From Gp6-AA40 sp035647075 (lineage in GTDB: Bacteria; Acidobacteriota; Vicinamibacteria; Vicinamibacterales; UBA2999): a DNA stretch of 33,573 nucleotides. A model generated the notes under the pieces. The model was not told where the DNA came from and searched no databases. It saw only the letters and a program-made list of their open reading frames with translations. Both the position numbers and the translations under genes were made by a program. Positions 16,424 through 23,862 of the stretch are shown here, in pieces (position 1 is the stretch's first letter; the number at the start of each line of letters is the position of its first letter). The stretch covers positions 1-33,573 of the forward strand of contig DASROF010000006.1 in the NCBI GenBank assembly GCA_035647075.1. Direction: 5' to 3'.

Positions 16424-17235
16424 CACTTGATCGCACGAAACCGCAGGTATTTGTACAGCCCGCGAGACAACGGCAGCGCCTGCCGGAGGTAGTCATCGAC
16501 GTGGGCGGCCGCCGCCGCTGACACACCGTGGAGAATCCTGCCCTGCCCTCCGAACCACTCGTACGTCACCTCGACCCGGCCGAAGCCGGCGCGCTTCGCC
16601 TTCGCCGCAAATTCATCCGGATCGATGCCGCCCGTGATCGATTTGTTGTACTCGGCCAGATCGAACACGTCCGCCGGGATTCCGAACTCCGCCTCCACAC
16701 GAGCGCTGGTGTCGAGCACCGACGCCACTTCATCACGCGCGAGCGCTGACGTGGACGGCCCGACTGCATCCCGCACGGACATGGCGTTCAGCCAAAAATA
16801 CCGATTGGGCTCGAGGTCGACGTAGAGGCACCCACCCTCGCGAAGAACACGGTGTGCCTCGCCCAGCACGGGATCCAGATCCTGAAGATGATGAAAAAAG
16901 GAGTACGCCGAGACGACGTCGAACTCCGCCGCGTCGAACGGCAAATGGGCCGCGTCGCCCGTATACACCTGCACGTTGGGCCTGCGCGTCACCCGGGCCA
17001 GCATCGCTGGCGTCAGGTCGATGCCCCTCACCTCGTCGAACAGATCAGCCGCAAGGTCGATGATGAAGCCGGTGCCGCATCCAAGATCAAGCAACCGTCC
17101 GCCGAACTCCTCGCGCAAGTGTTGCAGCCGGGCACGGACCTCGGCCTGGTTTTCCGCACGGAAATGCGGCTCACGCTCGTTGTACTGCGCCGCCATCCGC
17201 GAGTGCACGAGGATGTTGGCGTCACGAACGTCCAT
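16423..17235 (-). CDS. Class I SAM-dependent methyltransferase (270 aa)
   Basis: Methyltransf_11/25-type. Motif I LLDLGCGTGF lies at residues 48-57, followed by VRGIDLTPAML (acidic end of beta 2), GDAAHLPFDAAEFDVV and the post-motif YSFFHHLQDLDPVLGEAHRVL. REGGCLYVDLEPNRYFW closes the core. A C-terminal extension of about 100 residues with WFGGQGRILHGVSA probably recognises the acceptor, which is unknown. It ends overlapping the start of the acyltransferase gene and overlaps the upstream GT2 gene's 3' end by 14 bp, so translation is likely coupled along the run. The ATG at 17235 is the first plausible start. Of the two methyltransferases in this operon, this one is closer to the small-molecule ubiE-like type. 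Confidence 0.88.
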   Translation of the reverse strand: MDVRDANILVHSRMAAQYNEREPHFRAENQAEVRARLQHLREEFGGRLLDLGCGTGFIIDLAADLFDEVRGIDLTPAMLARVTRRPNVQVYTGDAAHLPFDAAEFDVVSAYSFFHHLQDLDPVLGEAHRVLREGGCLYVDLEPNRYFWLNAMSVRDAVGPSTSALARDEVASVLDTSARVEAEFGIPADVFDLAEYNKSITGGIDPDEFAAKAKRAGFGRVEVTYEWFGGQGRILHGVSAAAAAHVDDYLRQALPLSRGLYKYLRFRAIK

Positions 17236-18175
17236 GGATGGACCTCTCCAGATTCATGGTCTCGTCGATCACATAGCGGGGACGCGCAAGAACTTCCTGG
17301 AAGATTCGAAACACGTAGACCCCGAGCACGCCCAGGGCGAGCATGATCGTGCCGCCGAGGAAGCTGAGCAAGAGCACGATGATCGTCAGTCCCTGGGGAA
17401 GAGTCCGTCCGGCGAGCAGGTACTGCAACAACACGATACCGCCGTACAGAAGCGGCGCGGCGATCATCACGGCGCCCGCTGATGCGAACACCTTGGGCGC
17501 CAGATCCGAGTACGTGATCAGCGAATTGACGGCCAGACCCAGCCGCTTCGCGAGCGTGTACGAGCTGCCGCCCGGGCGCGTACCGCGATCCACCGGCACG
17601 ATGGCGAAGTTGAAACCGACATAGAACATCAGCGGCCCATACACCACGTCCCGTTCAGGGAAGGCTCGAAGCGCATCGCCGACCTTGCGCGTGAACGCCC
17701 GGAACGTACCCAACCGGCGCGGCACCGTGACGCCGATCGTGCGTGAGAAGACCTGATGATAGGCATCAGAGCTGAGCCCCCGCGGCGTGACCGTTCCGTC
17801 GATCTTCGTCGTATAGACGATGTCGCACTGCCGTTCCTGCAGGGTCCTGACGAGCATCGGAATGTTCTCGGGCCGATCTTCGAGATCCGCATCCATCAGC
17901 ACCAGCACGTCCCCTTGTGCGTGCTCGAGGGCGGCGGCGATCGCCGGGTGCTGGCCGAAGTTTCTCGAGAAGCTGATGACCTTCAGCCGCGGATCGGCGA
18001 CCGCCTGCGCTTTCAGCAGCGCCAGGGACTTATCGTGACTGCCGTCGTTGACGACCACGGCTTCGTAATCCAACCCGTCAAGGGCCTTTCGGAGACGGTC
18101 GAGAAGCTCGGGGATGGTGGCCTCGTTGTTATAGACGGGCACGAGGATCGACAGTCGGGGCGCGGCAGGCAACAC
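17222..18175 (-). CDS. Membrane-anchored GT2 glycosyltransferase, GtrB/DPM-like (317 aa)
   Basis: A GT-A domain with LSILVPVYNNEATIPELLD at the N-terminus, VVNDGSHDKS, FSRNFGQHPAIAAALEHAQG and the metal/nucleotide motif DADLEDRPE (D95 and D97 from the chosen start). Two C-terminal transmembrane helices (around 235-260 and 268-295) match GtrB/ArnC-type enzymes, which transfer a sugar from a nucleotide donor to undecaprenyl phosphate at the cytoplasmic membrane. A GtrA-like flippase and a dedicated downstream transferase are not in the window. The start is uncertain: the frame is open to a TTG at 18256 inside the upstream gene, while GTG 18175 lies 4 nt after that gene's stop and leaves a normal N-terminus. 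No Shine-Dalgarno sequence is obvious for either. It is the third gene of the six-gene operon. Confidence 0.88.
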   Translation of the reverse strand: MLPAAPRLSILVPVYNNEATIPELLDRLRKALDGLDYEAVVVNDGSHDKSLALLKAQAVADPRLKVISFSRNFGQHPAIAAALEHAQGDVLVLMDADLEDRPENIPMLVRTLQERQCDIVYTTKIDGTVTPRGLSSDAYHQVFSRTIGVTVPRRLGTFRAFTRKVGDALRAFPERDVVYGPLMFYVGFNFAIVPVDRGTRPGGSSYTLAKRLGLAVNSLITYSDLAPKVFASAGAVMIAAPLLYGGIVLLQYLLAGRTLPQGLTIIVLLLSFLGGTIMLALGVLGVYVFRIFQEVLARPRYVIDETMNLERSIHGRS

Positions 18176-18179
18176 AGTC

Positions 18180-18950
18180 TCAGCGAGTCGGCTGACGATA
18201 GCTCCGCTGCTCTGGTGGCAGGTAGTACTCTTCGAGTGATGCCGGTGGCTGAGCAAAGAACCCGAGCTTCTGTTTCACCTGATCGCTCACGCCGGAGAGG
18301 TCCATCCCATTCATGGCTCTCGGAATGTCGATTCGCTGTTTCATGTAGGACCGGCACGCATTAATCGTCAGCGCATGACGCCAGCGAGGTGTCTTGTTGA
18401 CGGCACCCGCATGCCACAGCCTCGCGTTGAAGAAGAATACGGAGCCGGCTCGAGCGATCACTCGCCGACCCTGTCCGTAGAACTGTTCTTCGCTCGGCAC
18501 GTCCGCCTGCTCCTGCGACCCTGGCAGAAACCACGTGGCGCCGTTCTCCTCCGTGAAGTCATCGAGCAGAATCGTCGCGCCCATGTTGGTGACGTACCCG
18601 GGAATGATTCGCGGACTGTCCACGTGAATCCGGACCGAGTAGTTACCGCCACCTGGCGGCATGGACGAGGAGGTGTAGGCATACACGATCCACTCGTCGC
18701 CGAGCACCGCGCTGAACGGGGCGACCAGGCGCTCATTGTCGAACAGATCCAGGAAGCTTCCGCCATGCAGTGCGCAGAGCATGACCATGCCGAAGTCGCG
18801 CTCGGCGCGAGGGCCGTAGCGGCCCGTATCAGCGGCAATCGCCTGCGCGAGCTCGCGTTTCGCCTGTTCGACAAACGGCGGGTCCAGGATGTCCGGGAGG
18901 ATGACGTACCCGTCAACAGCGATCCGCGTGCGAATCTCGTCGGCGGTCAC
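18180..18950 (-). CDS. Phytanoyl-CoA dioxygenase (PhyH)-family Fe(II)/2-oxoglutarate oxygenase (256 aa)
   Basis: The double-stranded beta-helix iron site is complete: H109-x-D111 in RIHVDSP and the distal H180 in ARLWHAG. Arginines at 189/191 (TPRWRHALTI) could bind the 2-oxoglutarate carboxylate. VDGYVILPDILDPPFVEQAK and ATWFLPGSQ are typical PhyH features. Members hydroxylate very different small molecules, so the substrate is open; among glycan genes, an activated sugar, amino-sugar or lipid-carrier substrate is possible. The frame is open upstream, but GTG 18950 overlaps the stop of the WbqC-like gene as GTGA and is the clear choice. It is followed after 4 bp by the GT2 gene. A dioxygenase inside a sugar-decoration operon is uncommon. 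A halogenase-like variant is excluded because the HxD carboxylate is intact. Confidence 0.9.
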   Translation of the reverse strand: MTADEIRTRIAVDGYVILPDILDPPFVEQAKRELAQAIAADTGRYGPRAERDFGMVMLCALHGGSFLDLFDNERLVAPFSAVLGDEWIVYAYTSSSMPPGGGNYSVRIHVDSPRIIPGYVTNMGATILLDDFTEENGATWFLPGSQEQADVPSEEQFYGQGRRVIARAGSVFFFNARLWHAGAVNKTPRWRHALTINACRSYMKQRIDIPRAMNGMDLSGVSDQVKQKLGFFAQPPASLEEYYLPPEQRSYRQPTR

Positions 18951-19684
18951 GGCCGGTTGCCAATGTCCTCTCGCGCCGCCCCGGACGTCGCTGTGGTCTG
19001 CGCGCCCCCGCCCCAGATATAACGCGCGGCATCGTCGCCACAGTTGAGCAGCAGGTCGACAATGCTCAAGTCTGGAGCGTAGGGACCGTGAAGCTGAGGA
19101 TATTCCGGATAGTGGCTGTAGTCCTTCCAATGGACACGCACGCCGTGACGCGCGTAAGCCTCGGCGTCGAGATAGCGCCGGGCCGACGGCCCGCTGATGT
19201 AGTCTGTCGCGCCCATCTTCTTCAGCAACATCAGCAGCCGATCACTTCCCTTGCCCTCGAGGTTGTAGTCCCGTGAGTCGAGAATCTGCGTCCGGATACC
19301 AAGCAGATCACCGGCGATCGCCCTGATCATGGTCTGATTCAGCAGCGAGAGCGATTCCCATGATCGTGAATAGAAATTCTTGAAGAACTCCCGATACCGG
19401 GCGAAGCCGGGCGCTCCATGATACGACTGCTCAATCGTCATCCAGTGCTTTCGCGCCCAGCTCTGGTCACCGATCACCACGTCGCAAATGAGCCGGTCGT
19501 TCTGATCGCCCACGGGAATCGTCAACCAGACGACCCCGTTCGCGGTCTTGACGCGATTGCGGTTTCGCCAGTCGTTAACGGTGTACTGGACGTCATCGTA
19601 GAAAACGAAGACGTCTGCGTCGTGCATGATGTCGAAATAGCCGCGCCACGGAATGTAGTTCGACTGAATGACCGCGACTTTCAT
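18947..19684 (-). CDS. WbqC-family protein (245 aa)
   Basis: WbqC-like from end to end. The N-terminus MKVAVIQSNYIPWRGYFDIM is the family hallmark. It is followed by FYDDVQYTVNDWRNRNRVKT, WLTIPVG, KHWMTIEQSY and, in the second half, DYISGPSARRYLD. The family has no settled biochemical role. Members occur in O-antigen and modified-sugar clusters and have been proposed to act in amino-acylation or amide formation on sugars; treat that as hypothesis. Length is normal (about 230-245). It is the first gene of the six-gene minus-strand operon, with an ATG at 19684. A 114-bp spacer separates it from the smpB stop; no clear promoter was found there, so partial read-through from smpB is possible. Confidence 0.88.
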   Translation of the reverse strand: MKVAVIQSNYIPWRGYFDIMHDADVFVFYDDVQYTVNDWRNRNRVKTANGVVWLTIPVGDQNDRLICDVVIGDQSWARKHWMTIEQSYHGAPGFARYREFFKNFYSRSWESLSLLNQTMIRAIAGDLLGIRTQILDSRDYNLEGKGSDRLLMLLKKMGATDYISGPSARRYLDAEAYARHGVRVHWKDYSHYPEYPQLHGPYAPDLSIVDLLLNCGDDAARYIWGGGAQTTATSGAAREDIGNRP

Positions 19685-19770
19685 ACGGCATCGCCCTCGC
19701 GGCTCATGCGGAGGCTGGACAGGCCATGCTGAGGAGCGAATAGGGAACGCTCAGAAGGTCGTGGCGAGTG

Positions 19771-19788
19771 TTTCACGGGCCGGTGAAA
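19771..19788. other. Inverted repeat between smpB and WbqC-like gene
   Basis: A perfect 6-bp inverted repeat TTTCAC/GTGAAA encloses GGGCCG, 10 bp beyond the smpB stop. It could slow or end smpB transcription, but no T-run follows on the minus strand, so it does not meet the intrinsic terminator pattern. An operator for the downstream operon is an equally possible reading. Confidence 0.25.
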
Positions 19789-19798
19789 GGATACGGCA

Positions 19799-20284
19799 CT
19801 ACGATCTCGCACGCGATTTCACTGCGGCGCGCGTCTCGCGATCAACTTCGCGGCGGCGGAGCGTCTCGCGCTTGTCGTGCGCCTGCTTGCCTTTCGCCAG
19901 CGCGAGCTGCACCTTCACCCGTCCGTTCTTGAAGTAGAGCTCCAACGGCACCAGCGTGAGCCCTTTCTCCGCCACTTTGCCGACCATTTTCCGGATCTCA
20001 TCGCGATGCAGCAGAAGCTTCCGCTGCCGCAGCTCCTCGTGAGCGGCCGAGCCGCGATGACTATAAGGACTGATGTGGACATTGAGCATCCACACCTCGC
20101 CGTTATCGATGCGCGCGTAGCTGTCGCGAAGATTGACGCGCCCTTCGCGGATCGACTTCACCTCGGTACCGAGCAGCGCTACACCGGCTTCCCAGGTGTC
20201 GAGGATGTGGTAGTCGTGGCGGGCCTTGCGGTTTTCCGCGATTGTCCGTTGCGCTTGCTCCCGCTCAGTCTTCGGACCAGCCAT
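19799..20284 (-). CDS. smpB: SsrA (tmRNA)-binding protein SmpB (161 aa)
   Basis: The trans-translation cofactor that delivers alanyl-tmRNA to stalled ribosomes. Family landmarks in order: IAENRKARHDYHI, ETWEAG-like DTWEAGVALLGTEVKSIR, GRVNLRDSYARI, NVHISPYSHRG, RKLLLHRDEI, GLTLVPLELYFKNGRVKV and the basic tail LALAKGKQAHDKRE. That tail binds in the ribosomal mRNA channel. Length is normal. Although the frame is open to 20509, ATG 20284 gives the canonical N-terminus (MAGPKTEREQAQRTIAENR) and lies just past an extended -10 promoter. No ssrA (tmRNA) gene is visible in the window. The upstream 85 bp contain two palindromic repeat copies rather than coding sequence, so smpB probably has its own promoter, separate from the DUF393 gene. 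Confidence 0.97.
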   Translation of the reverse strand: MAGPKTEREQAQRTIAENRKARHDYHILDTWEAGVALLGTEVKSIREGRVNLRDSYARIDNGEVWMLNVHISPYSHRGSAAHEELRQRKLLLHRDEIRKMVGKVAEKGLTLVPLELYFKNGRVKVQLALAKGKQAHDKRETLRRREVDRETRAAVKSRARS

Positions 20285-20291
20285 CGATTGC

Positions 20292-20300
20292 ACTATACCA
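20292..20300 (-). promoter_or_regulatory. Extended -10 promoter for smpB
   Basis: On the minus strand the bases read TGGTATAGT, an extended -10 (TG-N-TATAGT, five of six matches to TATAAT). Transcription would start around 20285, only about one base before the smpB ATG at 20284, implying a leaderless or nearly leaderless message. The -35 zone falls within the palindromic repeat at 20306-20323 and shows no TTGACA-like hexamer, as expected for an extended -10 promoter. Confidence 0.5.
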
Positions 20301-20305
20301 GTCAG

Positions 20306-20323
20306 GTCCGCCTGAAGGCGGAC
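20306..20323 (+). repeat. Dispersed palindromic repeat, copy 1
   Basis: GTCCGCC-TGAA-GGCGGAC: a perfect 7-bp stem with a four-base loop, followed by ACACTAC. It lies upstream of smpB, overlapping the -35 zone. It pairs with copy 2 at a period of 37 bp and shares its AGGTCCG...GCGGACAC context. Confidence 0.8.
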
Positions 20324-20342
20324 ACTACACCAGTCGATTAAG

Positions 20343-20360
20343 GTCCGTCTGAAGGCGGAC
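20343..20360 (+). repeat. Dispersed palindromic repeat, copy 2
   Basis: GTCCGTC-TGAA-GGCGGAC is the same element as copy 1, with one base change that leaves a G.U pair in RNA. It sits 9 bp from the 3' end of the DUF393 gene and could act as a transcript-end hairpin for that gene as well. Confidence 0.75.
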
Positions 20361-20369
20361 ACGACGACG

Positions 20370-20732
20370 CTACCGCAGGCAGAACTCGTCAGTGCATTTG
20401 CCGCGACGGATTCGATTCGCTGCGATGCGCCGGTAGACGGCAGCACCAATCTCCCGGAACCCTGGCAAACTGGCGACGACGAAGAACGGCCACAGGACCG
20501 GCACTGCACCAGAGATTCGGAGCATCGCGTCGAAGCCGCCCCGGCGTCGACCTGGCTCGACGACCCACATCTCTCGCATTACTTCGGCCTCCGTCAAGCC
20601 GGGCGCAAGCCGCTCGCGACGCTCGGGATCGGTCGCGTCGGCAAAAGTCAGCCGATGCAACCAGTCGAGCCGGTGCAGACGACGGACGGTTCGCCGGCAC
20701 ATCGGGCAACCGCCGTCAAAGAGAACGAGCAC
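20370..20732 (-). CDS. DUF393 (DCC family) thiol-disulfide oxidoreductase-like protein (120 aa)
   Basis: The N-terminal LVLFDGGCPMCRRTVRRLHR carries the D-G-x-C-P-x-C signature (C9 and C12) of the DCC/DUF393 family, a thioredoxin-like fold with presumed redox activity. AEVMREMWVVEPGRRRGGFDAMLRI and WPFFVVASLPGFREIGAAVYRRIAANR follow as in other members. A CTDEFC pair of cysteines near the C-terminus may form a second disulfide or metal site, not always present in relatives. Physiological partners are unknown. The GTG start at 20732 lies 4 nt from the pdxA stop, so it is probably the last gene of the aminotransferase-holB-pdxA run. There is no signal peptide, so it should be cytosolic. Confidence 0.88.
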   Translation of the reverse strand: MLVLFDGGCPMCRRTVRRLHRLDWLHRLTFADATDPERRERLAPGLTEAEVMREMWVVEPGRRRGGFDAMLRISGAVPVLWPFFVVASLPGFREIGAAVYRRIAANRIRRGKCTDEFCLR

Positions 20733-20735
20733 AGC

Positions 20736-21605
20736 TCACCTCGTCGCCGCCAGGCGTGCCGCGAGCAATGTTGCCGCGATCATGCTCGAGGGATCAGCCA
20801 CACCCGTGCCGGCAATGTCGAATGCGGTGCCGTGATCAACCGATGTACGAATGATCGGCAGCCCGAGCGTCACGTTCACGGATTCGCCGAACGCCAGCAG
20901 CTTCACTGGGATCAGGCCCTGATCGTGATAGCAGGCGATCACCGCATCGAACTCGCCACGAGACGCACGCACGAACACGGTATCGCCTGGATACGGCCCA
21001 CTAATCTGGACGCCGCGTGCCCGCATGGCATCAACGACCGGCCTCATGACCCGTTCCTCTTCGTCTCCGAGCAGCCCTTCTTCACCCGCATGAGGATTGA
21101 GCCCGGCCAGCGCCAGTCTTGGTGACGGCACGCCGAACCGCGGCAGCTCGTGCGCGGTCAGCTCGATCACGTTCGTGAGCAGATCGACCGTGATCAACCG
21201 CGGCACATCGGCAAGGGGAACATGCACGGTGGCGAGCACGACCTTCAACGGCTCGGACCAGAACATCATCGCCACGTGCGGACTGCCGGTCAGATGGCCG
21301 AGCAGATCGGTGTGGCCCTTCCACGGAAGATCGGCGCGCGCAAACGCCAGCTTGTTGATGGGCGCGGTCGCAATCGCCGCCACGTGCCCCGCCTGGGCGT
21401 CGCGCACCGCCTGGCAGATCGCATCGTAGGCGGCGCGGCCGGCCTCGGCCGAGAGAACGCCCGGCGCCACCGTCAGTCCTGACGGCGGGCCGTAGAGAAC
21501 CGGCTCGCACGCCGCGCGCACCCGTTCGTCGGCTGCAGCCTTCGCCGCGATCTCAGGGCCGATCCCGGCAGGATCGCCGGTCGTGATGGCAACGCGCGGT
21601 TTCAC
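20736..21605 (-). CDS. pdxA: 4-hydroxythreonine-4-phosphate dehydrogenase PdxA (289 aa)
   Basis: Catalyses the NAD-dependent oxidation of 4-phosphohydroxy-L-threonine in the DXP-dependent pyridoxal phosphate pathway. It begins with the family signature TTGDPAGIGPEIAAKA. The three metal-binding histidines are all present: GHTDLLGHL, LNPHAGEEGL and CYHDQGLIPVKLLAF. TSVDHGTAFDIAGTG completes the diagnosis. At 289 residues it is shorter than the common 320-340 form, mostly between the N-terminal signature and LPWKGHTD; the active-site residues are retained. The GTG start at 21605 places the signature at residue 8, as in homologues. It lies 15 bp after holB and 4 bp before the DUF393 gene, likely in one operon with the PLP-dependent aminotransferase two genes upstream. 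Confidence 0.96.
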   Translation of the reverse strand: MKPRVAITTGDPAGIGPEIAAKAAADERVRAACEPVLYGPPSGLTVAPGVLSAEAGRAAYDAICQAVRDAQAGHVAAIATAPINKLAFARADLPWKGHTDLLGHLTGSPHVAMMFWSEPLKVVLATVHVPLADVPRLITVDLLTNVIELTAHELPRFGVPSPRLALAGLNPHAGEEGLLGDEEERVMRPVVDAMRARGVQISGPYPGDTVFVRASRGEFDAVIACYHDQGLIPVKLLAFGESVNVTLGLPIIRTSVDHGTAFDIAGTGVADPSSMIAATLLAARLAATR

Positions 21606-21620
21606 CAGCGTCTCCGTGCC

Positions 21621-22640
21621 TCAGAGCTGCAGCACCAGCCAGTCGGCCACGATCTTCGGGCTGGCATTTCCTTCGAGCGCGTCGAGCGCCTCGTTGACCG
21701 AGGCGTACGCGCGGACGATGCGATCGCTGTCGAACACTTTCGCGAGCGTTCGCAGCTGCGCCATCAGGTCGGCATTGGCCAGCACGGCCGCATCGCCCTG
21801 TTCGCCTAACAGACCAACGTCGCGCAGCAACGATGCGAGCGCGCGAAGACACGCCGACAGCTGATCGCGCTCTGCTCCGCTCGTCTTGCTCCCGCCCGTG
21901 GGCGTCACCTCGCGCGCCAGGTCGAGTAGCCGTACGGGATCGCTCATCCGCGCTGCCTGTTCGAGGAGATGCCGAGCCGTCTCTCGCGCCTCCGTCATGT
22001 CCGCAGATGCCGAGGACAGCGCCCGTCCGATACTTCCATCCGCGTCCAGCGCGGCGGCCCGGGCTTCAGCCTCTTCGTAGTCGTGATCGCGCATCAACGC
22101 CTCGGCGACTTCGACCGGTGACAGGCCTCCGAACCGCAGACGCTGACACCGCGACAGCACCGTCGGCAGCAGCGCGTCGGGCATCGACGAAATCAGAACG
22201 AACACCGACGCCGGCGGCGGTTCCTCAAGTGTCTTCAGCAGCGCGTTCTGCGCGGCAGGAACCATCGCCTCGGCCTCATCGACGATCACCAACCGTCGCC
22301 GTCCCTCGAACGGACGATACCCGGCACGGTCAACAACGTCTCGCACCTGCTCGATCTTGATCGACCCCAGCTCGCCCGGCTCAACGACGGGAACATCCGG
22401 ATGCACGCCACGAGCGATGCGTCGGCAGGACGCACACTCGCCGCATGCGTCGCGCGGCAGATCTGGCGTGGTGACAGGCGTCGGGCAGTTCAGTGTTTCG
22501 GCGAGCCCGACAGCAACTCGGCGCTTGCCGACACCGCGCGGACCGGCAAACAGCAGTGTTGCTGGCAGCGTTTCCCGCGCGACGGCGCGCGATAGCAGCG
22601 CGACGAGCCGACGGTGACCGATTATGTCCCTGAAGGGCAT
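21621..22640 (-). CDS. holB: DNA polymerase III delta' subunit (339 aa)
   Basis: A clamp-loader AAA+ subunit. FRDIIGHRRLVALLSRAV (3-20) is the typical opening. A Walker A-like GPRGVGK (33-39), a zinc module (C52, then CGECASC at 66-72) and DEAE (121-124) follow. TLEEPPPASVFVLISSMPDALLPTVLSRCQ holds the SRC box, and the helical collar lies at the C-terminus. Delta' usually loses ATPase activity, yet the P-loop here is intact, which leaves the ATPase question open. It would be part of the clamp loader that places the beta clamp on DNA. The ATG at 22640 is 1 bp from the aminotransferase stop. tmk, its frequent neighbour, is not here. A DnaX tau/gamma identity is less likely because of the short length and missing C-terminal region. 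Confidence 0.92.
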   Translation of the reverse strand: MPFRDIIGHRRLVALLSRAVARETLPATLLFAGPRGVGKRRVAVGLAETLNCPTPVTTPDLPRDACGECASCRRIARGVHPDVPVVEPGELGSIKIEQVRDVVDRAGYRPFEGRRRLVIVDEAEAMVPAAQNALLKTLEEPPPASVFVLISSMPDALLPTVLSRCQRLRFGGLSPVEVAEALMRDHDYEEAEARAAALDADGSIGRALSSASADMTEARETARHLLEQAARMSDPVRLLDLAREVTPTGGSKTSGAERDQLSACLRALASLLRDVGLLGEQGDAAVLANADLMAQLRTLAKVFDSDRIVRAYASVNEALDALEGNASPKIVADWLVLQL

Positions 22641-22641
22641 C

Positions 22642-23820
22642 TCAATTGATCAGTTGACGTTCGAAGCAGGCCGCCACGCGCCGCATCGCTTCGGTGACAT
22701 CCGCAACGCTCACGGAGCCGTACGACAGTCGGAGATGGCCTTCCCCGCTGCGGCCGAACGCGGCGCCTGGAAGCGTCACGACATGCGCCTCCTCGAGCAG
22801 CGACCCGGCAAGCGCCGTCGAATCGGTGCAGCCGTCGACGCGCACGAACCCGAAGAACGCGCCGTTGGTCGGTGTCCAGCGCAGCCGCGGCACGGACCGG
22901 ACGCCGTCGAGCAGCGCCGCGCGGCGTTTCAGAAAACCCTCGTGAAACGATTCGGGATAGCCCCAGTCCTCGCGCACTGCGCCAAGTGCCGCCATCTGTG
23001 AAATGACGGGCGCACAGATGATCATCGCATCCTGGATCTTGACGGCTTCGGTACACACCGACGCATCCGCCAGCATGAATCCGACCCGCCAGCCCATCAT
23101 CGCAAACGACTTCGAGAATGTGCCGACAACGACGACGTTCCGTCGCCAGTCCACGGACGATGCCGCGCTCCAGTGAGGCCGGCCGTAGACGAGGTGCAGA
23201 TACGTCTCGTCGCTGAACACGACAATGTTGCGCCGTCCCAGCTCGGAGACGATGCGCTCGCCTTCGACGGGATCGAGCACGGCACCGGTTGGATTGCCGG
23301 GGTTGCACAGCACCACCGCACGTGTCCGAGCCGTGATGTGCGGCTCGATGTCGGCCCAGCGGACAGCAAAGGTCTCGCAATCGCCAACGGGCGCCTCAAT
23401 GGGATTCGCGCCAAGTGCCACAACCGCCATCTGGTGGTTGGTGAAATACGGCGACGGCAGGATGACGTCGTCGCCGGGATCGACCATCGTGGTGAGCGCC
23501 AGCGTGAACGCGTGATTGGCGCCCGCGGTGATGATGATGTCGGCGGCGGAAGCGACGACGCCGACAGAGCGGAGCCGATCGGCAAGGGCAGCGCGCAGGG
23601 CGGGCATGCCGGGATCGGTCGAGTAGACGTTCACCTCGCGCGTATCGAGGGCCTGGCGTGCAGCGGCCAGCGCCGACGGCGGAGGGCCGTAAAACGGGAG
23701 CGCCTGCCCGAGCGAGATCACGTCGTGCCCGGCCGCGCGCAACTCCGACGCGCGCAGGTTGAGCGGATCGAAAGGGGGAAGCTCGATGCCGCGCACTCGT
23801 GACGGAACCGTCACTGTCAC
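22642..23820 (-). CDS. PLP-dependent class I/II aminotransferase (392 aa)
   Basis: A fold-type I aminotransferase. Landmarks: GQALPFYGPPPSA, YSTDPGMPALRAALADRL, NPGNPTG (173-179, cofactor-phosphate and substrate region), FSDETYLHLVYG with the Asp that pairs with the pyridine nitrogen, and the Schiff-base lysine K237 in GTFSKSFAMMGWRVG. RLSYG near the C-terminus holds the carboxylate-binding Arg. It resembles AspB/aromatic-type aminotransferases of subgroup I-gamma, but the amino acid specificity is not readable. It probably heads the run that includes holB, pdxA and the DUF393 gene. Start choice is open among GTG codons: 23820, 23814 or 23796. The first gives VTVTVPSRVRGIELPPFDP; the conserved part begins later, so all three are workable. 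Confidence 0.92.
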   Translation of the reverse strand: MTVTVPSRVRGIELPPFDPLNLRASELRAAGHDVISLGQALPFYGPPPSALAAARQALDTREVNVYSTDPGMPALRAALADRLRSVGVVASAADIIITAGANHAFTLALTTMVDPGDDVILPSPYFTNHQMAVVALGANPIEAPVGDCETFAVRWADIEPHITARTRAVVLCNPGNPTGAVLDPVEGERIVSELGRRNIVVFSDETYLHLVYGRPHWSAASSVDWRRNVVVVGTFSKSFAMMGWRVGFMLADASVCTEAVKIQDAMIICAPVISQMAALGAVREDWGYPESFHEGFLKRRAALLDGVRSVPRLRWTPTNGAFFGFVRVDGCTDSTALAGSLLEEAHVVTLPGAAFGRSGEGHLRLSYGSVSVADVTEAMRRVAACFERQLIN

Positions 23821-23862
23821 GGGATCTAGTCTAGTCGGTGCGAGAGGTGCGAAGGGGCAACG

